Assembly: GCA_009917695.1 (NCBI GenBank)
Contig: JAACJG010000001.1
Coordinates: forward strand, 62,001-126,000
Source of the DNA: Candidatus Rifleibacterium amylolyticum
Lineage (GTDB): Bacteria > Muiribacteriota > Ozemobacteria > Ozemobacterales > Ozemobacteraceae
Direction: 5' to 3'
DNA: 64,000 nt
Numbering within the stretch: the stretch's first letter is position 1; each line of letters begins with the position of its first letter. A model generated the notes under the pieces. It ran no database searches. It was not told the origin of the DNA and saw nothing but the letters and a program-made list of their open reading frames with translations. The translations under genes and the position numbers were made by a program. Below, piece by piece: positions 58,268-64,000 of this stretch.

Positions 58268-59212
58268 ATGGCAAAGAAACTGGTAATCGTCGGTTCCGGG
58301 CCGGCCGGCCTGACAGCAGCAATTTATGCGGCGCGGGCAGATCTACAGCCGGTAGTAGTCGAGGGCTTCATGAAAGGCGGCCAGCCAGGCGGTCAGTTGA
58401 TGACCACTACCGAAGTCGAGAATTTTCCGGGATTTCCTGAAGGTGTTGACGGCCCCGACCTTATCAGCCGCATGCGCAAGCAGGCTGAGCGTTTTGGCGC
58501 TGAATTCATCATGGAAGACCTCGATTCAGTTGATTTTGCCAACCGCCCCTTTACCTTGAGCAATTCGAGTCGCACAATTACAGCTCATGCGGTGATAATC
58601 GCCACCGGCGCCAGTGCGCAGGTGCTCGACATGCCGGGCGTCAAGCAGTTCTGGGGAAAAGGCGTGTCGGCCTGTGCAACCTGTGATGGGGCGTTGCCGA
58701 TTTTTCGTAACCAGGTGATAGGCGTCATTGGCGGCGGTGATTCAGCCATTGAAGAAGCCACGTTTCTGACCAGATTCGCGTCGAAAGTGCTGCTGATTCA
58801 CCGCCGAGATGAATTCAGAGCCAGCAAGGCCATGCAGAAGCGTGCGTTCGACAACCCGAAAATCGAGATAGTTTTTGATTCTGTGCTCGAAGAAGTATAT
58901 GGCAGCCAGTTCATGGAAGGTATCAAACTCAAGAACGTTAAGACTTCACAGATCAGCGACTATGCCTGCAAAGGCTTGTTTATGGCTATTGGCCACACTC
59001 CGAATACCGGCTTTCTCAAAAATGCGCTCGAAGTTGATGCCAAGGGTTATATAAAGGTTAAATCGCCGTCTACTGCGACCTCGATCGAGGGTGTCTTTGC
59101 TGCCGGCGATGTTACTGACCCACATTATCGGCAGGCGATCAGCGCCGCCGGCACCGGCTGCGCTGCGGCACTCGATGCGGAACGCTGGTTGCTGGCCAAC
59201 GATCTCGGCTGA
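58268..59212 (+). CDS. trxB: thioredoxin reductase
   Basis: A 314-residue cytoplasmic flavoenzyme that reduces thioredoxin with NADPH. FAD motif GSGPAG (9-14), redox pair C136-A-T-C139 in SACATCDGA, NAD(P) motif GGGDSA and the closing GVFAAGDVTD are all present. The sequence after the second motif, HRRDEFRASK, has the arginines that favour NADPH. ACAGGAG precedes the ATG. It is a single-gene unit. It is a possible source of reducing power for thiol systems such as methionine sulfoxide reductase. Confidence 0.97.
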   Translation: MAKKLVIVGSGPAGLTAAIYAARADLQPVVVEGFMKGGQPGGQLMTTTEVENFPGFPEGVDGPDLISRMRKQAERFGAEFIMEDLDSVDFANRPFTLSNSSRTITAHAVIIATGASAQVLDMPGVKQFWGKGVSACATCDGALPIFRNQVIGVIGGGDSAIEEATFLTRFASKVLLIHRRDEFRASKAMQKRAFDNPKIEIVFDSVLEEVYGSQFMEGIKLKNVKTSQISDYACKGLFMAIGHTPNTGFLKNALEVDAKGYIKVKSPSTATSIEGVFAAGDVTDPHYRQAISAAGTGCAAALDAERWLLANDLG

Positions 59213-59233
59213 AATAACGGTGTCTTTAAACTC

Positions 59234-59386
59234 TTAACGGGCTCGGGCGGCCAGCAGGCCGCACAGCCCGAGAATCGCGCTGCCGCCAAAAAGCTGCAGC
59301 AAAGGCAGCGCGAAAAACCGGCGCAAAGCCAGAAAAAACGCGAAAATTGCAATTCCGATTGCAGTAAAAGCGAAAAACCAGATCAT
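59234..59386 (-). CDS. 50-residue hydrophobic small protein
   Basis: A short open frame starting MIWFFAFTAIGIAIFAFFLA, with two predicted membrane helices (3-20 and 27-45), an Arg-Arg loop between them and a basic end (ARAR). TAAGGAG lies seven bases before the ATG, partly within the spacer after the upstream gene's stop (15-base gap), so it is likely co-transcribed with the TPR-tailed exported protein. Family not recognised. Coding use looks normal for the window. Confidence 0.6.
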   Translation of the reverse strand: MIWFFAFTAIGIAIFAFFLALRRFFALPLLQLFGGSAILGLCGLLAARAR

Positions 59387-59400
59387 CAGTTCGCTCCTTA

Positions 59401-60411
59401 TTACTTCAGCTTTTTGAGAAACTTTTCTGCCAGTGGCCAGGCCGGCAGGTCGGAAAGTGCCTGTTCAAGATGCTTTATCGCCTGTGCATTTTTTTTGCGA
59501 CTGTTTTCAAGCATGGCAAGGTTGTAATAGAGAAACGGCCTGGTGTAACCGGGTTTCATTGTTGCCAGTCGCCGGGCCAGTTCTTCTGGTCTTTTATTGG
59601 TCACTGCCTGCACGGTCAGCTGGTTGGCTTCTATCAGATCAGCGGTAACCGCTGCCGGCAGCATAAAAGTTTCTCCGTCTGCCTTTTCGATCGCCACAGG
59701 CTCCTTGTTCGTTTCAAAACGTCGGATAAGCATTTTCGCAGCCGATTCTGATCTCGCCAGACTGCCGCTTCTGATCGCAGCGGAATAAGCCTTGAGCCCC
59801 TCAGCGGTAATTCCTTTTCCGAGACCTTCGGGAGGGTACCATAAATAGTATTTGCGGCCATCGACTTCATAGTCGTTTCTAAAAGAGGCTTCAGGCATGG
59901 TGCTGATGGCGATGTCGTCATTCAGCAATACTGGAATGGAAATTCCGATAAACATCGGTTGCGCAATAGTTTTGATCTCTTCTTCGACGATTTTGCGAGT
60001 CAATGGCTCGTTTGTGTGCTGGCTGGCTGCCAGTTTCAAAAGATCTTCGCGATCGGGCATGGCTCTGATATCGAGCTCAAACCAACCGGCAAAACCCGGC
60101 TTAACGTTGACCTTGTGCATGAATAACACCTTCTCGCCCTTTTTCAGCGTCTTGCGTTCGTGTCGGTCAAGAGGTGCGTTGAGTTCAGCCGGAGCATAAA
60201 GTCGGGAAGATATATCGCTCAGGTCAACCTGATCGGCCTTGACCATGACGCTGATGACAAGAATGCCCTCTTCTGGTTTCCATTCCGTCAGAGCAACATT
60301 TCGCGTGTGCCAGTCAGGCAGTCTGACCTGTGGCGTAACTGCCTGTAACTGATGTGAATTCATGAACATGCAACAGATGATCAACAGTAAAGCTGTGCGA
60401 ATGACTGGCAT
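59401..60411 (-). CDS. exported protein with C-terminal TPR unit
   Basis: A 336-residue protein with a signal peptide (MPVIRTALLLIICCMFMNSH). A beta-rich domain (about 30-190, GILVISVMVKADQVDLSDIS, FAGWFELDIRAMPDRE) of unknown family follows, then a helical part, and at the end one TPR unit (RPFLYYNLAMLENSRKKNAQ). Function unknown; it is likely periplasmic. ACAGGAG precedes the ATG. It is followed after 15 bases by a 50-residue membrane protein. Confidence 0.75.
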   Translation of the reverse strand: MPVIRTALLLIICCMFMNSHQLQAVTPQVRLPDWHTRNVALTEWKPEEGILVISVMVKADQVDLSDISSRLYAPAELNAPLDRHERKTLKKGEKVLFMHKVNVKPGFAGWFELDIRAMPDREDLLKLAASQHTNEPLTRKIVEEEIKTIAQPMFIGISIPVLLNDDIAISTMPEASFRNDYEVDGRKYYLWYPPEGLGKGITAEGLKAYSAAIRSGSLARSESAAKMLIRRFETNKEPVAIEKADGETFMLPAAVTADLIEANQLTVQAVTNKRPEELARRLATMKPGYTRPFLYYNLAMLENSRKKNAQAIKHLEQALSDLPAWPLAEKFLKKLK

Positions 60412-60445
60412 GAAAAAGCTCCTGTAAATAATTTCGTTTTAGATT

Positions 60446-61384
60446 TTACTCTCGGCCGCTGTTTTGGGCAACAGCCGATTTTGTTTGTGGTTTGTCGGCA
60501 GATTCAGGCAGAAGAACCATGGTCAGAGCGATAAAGATGAGGGCTGTGCCGGCGGCGCCAGCCCAACCAAGGCTTTCGCCAAACAGAATGTATGACAAAA
60601 CCGCACCAGAAACCGGCTGTAGATAAATGAGAAAGCTGGCCAGTGATACCGGAATCATCTTCAGGGCGCTGTTCCAGAGAGAGTAGGTGACTACCGAATT
60701 GAACGTCGCCAGATAGAACAATACCGCGGCAGTCTGCCAGTTCCAGCTGCCAAAGCCTGTTATCACCGCCTCGATGACAGCGAAGGGCAAAAGCATGAGA
60801 GCGCCAAGAGCAAAGGTGTCGCGACAGATAGTGCGCCAGTGGTATTTCGCGCTCAGGCGCTTGCCGGTAATGCCATACATGGCCCAGGCGAACTGCGGCA
60901 CCAGGGTCAGCAGGCATCCGACCCAGATCTGCCAGGGAAGCAGATCGGTTTTTCCACTGCCGGCATCGCCGCCAAGCAGTGCCAGTCCAACAAGAGCCAT
61001 TGCAATCGAATTGAATTGAACCGCTCGCAGCTTTTCTCCAAGCAGAATTGCCGCCAGTATTACGGTAAACAGTGGCGGGGTTCCTGAGAGCAGCGAAGCA
61101 GCTATTCCTGGCGCCCAGACCAGGCCGAAGTTCATTCCCAGTATCAGTAGAAAGACGCCCCAGAATGCCAGTTTGCCAAAGCATTTGCGATCTTCCGTCG
61201 CGACACCATGCAGAGGCAGACTGCGCTCAGAAATCATAAATATCAGGCCAGCAATCAAAAAGCGCAGAAATCCAAGCTGAACCGGCGGCACATCAGCCAG
61301 TATCAGCTTGGTGAGGGGATAGGCCGCGCCCCAGATGAGGGCGGCCAGTGCCACCCGTAACGACCCCTTAAGCATTGTATTCAT
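60446..61384 (-). CDS. EamA/DMT-family transporter
   Basis: A 312-residue ten-helix membrane protein with two EamA repeats (about 5-140 and 155-295), such as VALAALIWGAAYPLTKLIL and LIYLQPVSGAVLSYILFGES. DMT transporters export amino acids or metabolites; substrate unknown. An ATG at 61393 lies inside a TATAAT box (61397-61392), so I prefer the ATG at 61384, which would be at or near the 5' end of the message. There is no Shine-Dalgarno sequence. Three alternative ATGs (61393, 61384, 61375) make the start uncertain. Confidence 0.9.
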   Translation of the reverse strand: MNTMLKGSLRVALAALIWGAAYPLTKLILADVPPVQLGFLRFLIAGLIFMISERSLPLHGVATEDRKCFGKLAFWGVFLLILGMNFGLVWAPGIAASLLSGTPPLFTVILAAILLGEKLRAVQFNSIAMALVGLALLGGDAGSGKTDLLPWQIWVGCLLTLVPQFAWAMYGITGKRLSAKYHWRTICRDTFALGALMLLPFAVIEAVITGFGSWNWQTAAVLFYLATFNSVVTYSLWNSALKMIPVSLASFLIYLQPVSGAVLSYILFGESLGWAGAAGTALIFIALTMVLLPESADKPQTKSAVAQNSGRE

Positions 61385-61391
61385 CGCCGCC

Positions 61392-61421
61392 ATTATACGG
61401 CTTTCTTATTCCCTATGCCAG
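61392..61421 (-). promoter_or_regulatory. possible promoter of the EamA gene giving a leaderless message
   Basis: TATAAT (61397-61392) with CTGGCA (61421-61416) 18 bases upstream on the minus strand. The transcript would start at about 61385, on the ATG at 61384. Confidence 0.45.
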
Positions 61422-61431
61422 CCCCGATCTC

Positions 61432-61455
61432 ATTCGTGCTCGTAATCGTAATCGG
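61432..61455. repeat. GTGCTCGTAATCG repeat, third copy
   Basis: GTGCTCGTAATCGTAATCGG, matching the repeat words at 46985-47030 and 47088-47150. It lies between the divergent EamA and metalloprotease genes. Confidence 0.55.
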
Positions 61456-61484
61456 CTGTCATTAAAAAAATTGCGCCCGATGGC

Positions 61485-61513
61485 TGGACGTACGGGCGGA
61501 TGATTCATATAAT
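61485..61513 (+). promoter_or_regulatory. promoter of the second metalloprotease gene
   Basis: TGGACG (61485-61490), 17 bases, TATAAT (61508-61513); a second TATAAT lies at 61519-61524. The ATG is about 27 bases from the predicted transcript start. Confidence 0.65.
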
Positions 61514-61546
61514 TAGTCTATAATTAACCCGAATGGCAGGAAATAT

Positions 61547-62929
61547 ATGATAAATTCACTTTCGGCTCGGTCTGGCGCACGACAGTGGCTGATAGCTTTC
61601 GCATTCATATTGCTGGCCACTGTGCCGGTACTGGCAGGCAGCCTGAATCTGGTTTATGAGCAGGTCATAAAAGACTCGTGGGGCAACGAAATCGGTTATC
61701 GCTCCACCCGGCTCAACAGCCCCAATGATCTGCCTGTCGGCTCCGCCTGGCGCAACTACCTGAACCTTAAACTGCCAGACGGCAAGACTGTTTTTGAATA
61801 TGCCCGCGATACGTCCGCCTATCTTGCGCAGCCGCTGAAACTTAAATTGAGCGATCGCAATCAGACCGCCTACACTGAGAAGACTTACAACGGCTACGAT
61901 CTGAATCTGTATAACTACATCAACAGTTTTTCATCAGATTCGAGCAAAACCTTCCTGTTCCTGCACGAATTTGGCCACGTTGCCATGCTCAACGGCTATC
62001 CTTCAAGTTATCGCTTCAGTGGCCTCGATTACGGCGATGACAACAAACATTATCTCGATGAGATTCTTCCTAACGAAAACACTGCCTGGGTCGAAGGCTG
62101 GGCCAACGCCTTTGCCGCTCAGAAAAACGGCGGCATGGTATTCTCGTTCAATCTTAACAGTTCTACTACATTAGCCTTTTTGCAGAGCAACAGTTTTGGA
62201 GAGATGGCACGCAACGAGCTTTTCGTTGCCAAAGTCCTTTATGACAGCTTCGGCGCCATCAGTTCTGGTCGCGACAAAGTGTTCAATGCCATTTCTCGCA
62301 GTGGTCCGCACAGCTCGCTTCGCGATTTCTGCAACAAGTTCGTCTTGCTTTACCCCGACGACAAAGTCGCACTTGCCAGAATTCTCGTTAACAACAGTCA
62401 TGGCAACATTTCTCTGAATGACATTCTCAATTACGTAAATGGCGGTTCGCGCACTGTAAGCCGCGCTCTTTATGACTATCTCGCGCAGGTTGGCCTGGTT
62501 GCGGCCACCAGCGGCACAACCGGCACGCCAACCAATACAAGACCCACGACAACTACGACTAATACCAGCTCAACCTCTTTCTGGGGTAGAATAGCCAGCT
62601 GGTTCTCTGGCTTGTTCGGCCGGGCACAGAGCGCTTTTGCCAACGCGCCGGCACCGTCGGCTTCAGTTGAACCTTCCGTCAGCGTTCCTGCTACGGGCGC
62701 AACGCCGCCAGGAGGAGCCACTGCACCAGAAATTCCCGGTACCCAGACAAACGAATTCGACAGTGTAAACGATCTGGCTCGTGCCCAGGAGCTCTACTAT
62801 CAGGCTTTTGCCGAGTATAACCGTCTTATGGCTGAATCGGGAGGCGACCGCCAGAAGATTCTGAAGGCACAGCAGAGAATGCAGCAGGCCAAAGAACGCG
62901 TCAAACAGCTGCGGCGCCAGATGCGCTGA
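61547..62929 (+). CDS. exported zinc metalloprotease with Pro/Thr linker and coiled-coil tail
   Basis: A 460-residue protein with a signal peptide cleaved near residue 30 (PVLAGS). The zinc site is H140-E141-F-G-H144 in FLHEFGHVAM, with E183 in WVEGWANAF as third ligand. A Thr/Pro-rich linker (about 325-345) leads to a short aromatic helix (FWGRIASWFSGLFG), a second Pro/Ala-rich linker, and a basic coiled coil (RAQELYYQAFAEYNRLMAES) ending RRQMR. The aromatic helix and basic coil suggest contact with membrane or wall. The family is not named with confidence. AGGA precedes the ATG. Confidence 0.8.
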   Translation: MINSLSARSGARQWLIAFAFILLATVPVLAGSLNLVYEQVIKDSWGNEIGYRSTRLNSPNDLPVGSAWRNYLNLKLPDGKTVFEYARDTSAYLAQPLKLKLSDRNQTAYTEKTYNGYDLNLYNYINSFSSDSSKTFLFLHEFGHVAMLNGYPSSYRFSGLDYGDDNKHYLDEILPNENTAWVEGWANAFAAQKNGGMVFSFNLNSSTTLAFLQSNSFGEMARNELFVAKVLYDSFGAISSGRDKVFNAISRSGPHSSLRDFCNKFVLLYPDDKVALARILVNNSHGNISLNDILNYVNGGSRTVSRALYDYLAQVGLVAATSGTTGTPTNTRPTTTTTNTSSTSFWGRIASWFSGLFGRAQSAFANAPAPSASVEPSVSVPATGATPPGGATAPEIPGTQTNEFDSVNDLARAQELYYQAFAEYNRLMAESGGDRQKILKAQQRMQQAKERVKQLRRQMR

Positions 62930-62941
62930 TTTAAGCAGATA

Positions 62942-62972
62942 AAAAAACCGCTCGTTAAGAGCGGTTTTTTTT
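62942..62972. terminator. bidirectional terminator between the metalloprotease gene and lysS
   Basis: AAAAAAACCGCTC, a five-base loop and GAGCGGTTTTTTTT. The A-run on one side and T-run on the other allow it to serve both converging genes. Confidence 0.88.
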
Positions 62973-62984
62973 ATGGCTTTATTT

Positions 62985-64000
62985 TCAGCTTTGTCCGGCC
63001 TCAGCCGCTTTTTCGCCACCTTCCAGCTGGTTTTTGTCTTCCTGCTGCTCGGCAGCTGTTCGCTTGCGCAAGGTCGGGAACAGAATGACGTCGCGGATGG
63101 AGGCCGAGTCAGTCAGCAGCATTACCACGCGGTCGATACCTATGCCAAGACCACCGGCCGGGGGCATGCCGTATCTGAGGGCATTGATGTAGTCGGTATC
63201 CATCTGGTGCGCTTCATCGTCGCCGGCTTCGCGCTGGTGCAGCTGGTCTTCGAAACGCTTGAGCTGCTCTTCAGGGTCGTTCAGCTCAGAAAAGGCGTTG
63301 GCCATTTCGCGGCCATAGATGAAGAGTTCGAAGCGGTCTACCTTGCTCGGGTCGTCCTTGCTGCCTTTGGCCAGCGGCGAGGTTTCTTTCGGGTAACTGT
63401 AGACGAAGGTCGGGTTCATCAGCGTTGCTTCGATCTTTTCTTCGTAGATTTTGACGATGATCTTGGCTGAGCTGTCTGAAGGCTCGATCGGAACATGCAG
63501 CTTGTGAGCCTGAGCCGCCGCGAGGTCGCGCGGGCAGCTGTAGGAAAGTTCATTGCAGCCCGAAACTTCTTTTACCAGGTCGAGCAGCTGAACGCGGCGC
63601 CACGGGCGCTTGAAATCGAGAGTCTGGCCCTGATAAGGAACCTGAAGATCTGGGTAAATCTTTGCTGCCGCATGGCAGATGACTTCTTCGGTAAGCTCCA
63701 TCATGGTTTCCATGTCGCCATAGGCCTGGTAAACTTCCATCATGGTGAATTCAGGATTGTGCTTGATCGAGATGCCTTCGTTGCGGAAATTGCGGTTGAT
63801 CTCGAAAACCCGTTCGAAGCCGCCGACGAGCAGGCGCTTGAGATACAGCTCTGGAGCAATGCGCAGAAACAGCTGCATGTCGAGAGCGTTGTGATGGGTA
63901 ATGAACGGGCGCGCAGCGGCTCCGCCGGCTACCGGGTGCATCATCGGAGTTTCGACTTCGAGAAAACCCTTGCCGGTCATGAATTCGCGTATGCTCTGTA
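62985..64000 (-). CDS. lysS: lysyl-tRNA synthetase, class II (5' end outside window)
   Basis: The C-terminal two-thirds of LysS, which charges tRNA-Lys. Class II motif 1 begins at the window edge ([11 protein letters not shown]), motif 2 is [15 protein letters not shown] with [14 protein letters not shown], and motif 3 is [13 protein letters not shown]. The frame stays open to base 64000 upstream of an internal ATG at 63980 (SIREF precedes it), so the gene and its anticodon-binding domain continue past the window. A 25-residue charged tail ([20 protein letters not shown]) extends beyond the usual end. Confidence 0.96.
   Translation of the reverse strand, partial: QSIREFMTGKGFLEVETPMMHPVAGGAAARPFITHHNALDMQLFLRIAPELYLKRLLVGGFERVFEINRNFRNEGISIKHNPEFTMMEVYQAYGDMETMMELTEEVICHAAAKIYPDLQVPYQGQTLDFKRPWRRVQLLDLVKEVSGCNELSYSCPRDLAAAQAHKLHVPIEPSDSSAKIIVKIYEEKIEATLMNPTFVYSYPKETSPLAKGSKDDPSKVDRFELFIYGREMANAFSELNDPEEQLKRFEDQLHQREAGDDEAHQMDTDYINALRYGMPPAGGLGIGIDRVVMLLTDSASIRDVILFPTLRKRTAAEQQEDKNQLEGGEKAAEAGQS

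Overview
The window looks like a piece of chromosome from an uncultured, free-living, probably anaerobic bacterium with a two-membrane envelope. GC content appears close to 50% and coding density is high, mostly on the minus strand. The evidence for this picture is many proteins with Sec signal peptides, an MscS channel, a SpoIID/LytB-type amidase enhancer, MurQ, large secreted or periplasmic peptidases, HydE for [FeFe]-hydrogenase, and a sigma-54 activator. I see no rRNA or tRNA genes, no CRISPR array and no prophage. The many TPR, beta-propeller and SH3 proteins plus the amylolytic GlgX would fit a Riflebacteria-like lineage. That is a low-confidence guess; only a search or a marker-gene tree would settle it.

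Layout. 1-3.8 kb: miaB (cut by the window edge), a SpoIID/SPOR protein and murQ, all minus. 4.1-9.9 kb: a plus-strand TPR protein converges on a minus-strand cassette of an exported beta-propeller protein, two exported TPR proteins and a 49-residue protein. 10-13.9 kb: CarD-like regulator, ribosomal protein L25, divergent dprA, an SH3 protein and an FKBP/SlyD-like isomerase. 14-18 kb: a cysteine-bearing PAS/sigma-54 activator facing a small DUF2892 membrane protein that has its own -24/-12 promoter, then exported MsrB-MsrA and HydE. 18-26 kb: a 1075-residue hybrid kinase, an exported PLD protein, a zinc-ribbon membrane protein and an exported alpha/beta hydrolase. 25.9-38 kb: a long run of closely spaced minus-strand genes (MBL hydrolase, GlgX, PLD, transketolase, glyoxalase, NUC1-type nuclease, YibE/F, TerB-like, HEAT protein, dCTP deaminase). 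38-46.7 kb: PpiC, methyltransferase, esterase, a small exported protein, a UDG-family protein, a heterodimeric ABC exporter and an acyl-CoA ligase. 46.7-49.6 kb: a repeat-rich spacer, a lipoprotein-like metalloprotease, and a REP-associated tyrosine transposase with a palindrome at each end. 49.6-57 kb: S9 peptidase, a C39-like cysteine protease, a class A beta-lactamase-fold hydrolase, MscS and its pseudo-AAA neighbour. 57-64 kb: UV endonuclease, thioredoxin reductase, two exported or membrane proteins, an EamA transporter, a second exported metalloprotease and lysS (cut by the window edge).

Promoters close to the sigma-70 consensus with 17-base spacers are easy to see in front of many units, and hairpin/T-run terminators close several of them. 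They let many transcription units be drawn from sequence alone. The most interesting items are the sigma-54/thiol module at 14-16.8 kb, the transposase with its paired palindromes and a duplicated piece of its own catalytic region at 49 kb, the propeller/TPR/small-protein cassette at 5-9.9 kb, and the MscS/pseudo-ATPase pair at 55-57 kb. All coordinates and start choices come from reading the sequence, and functions rest on recognised motifs.
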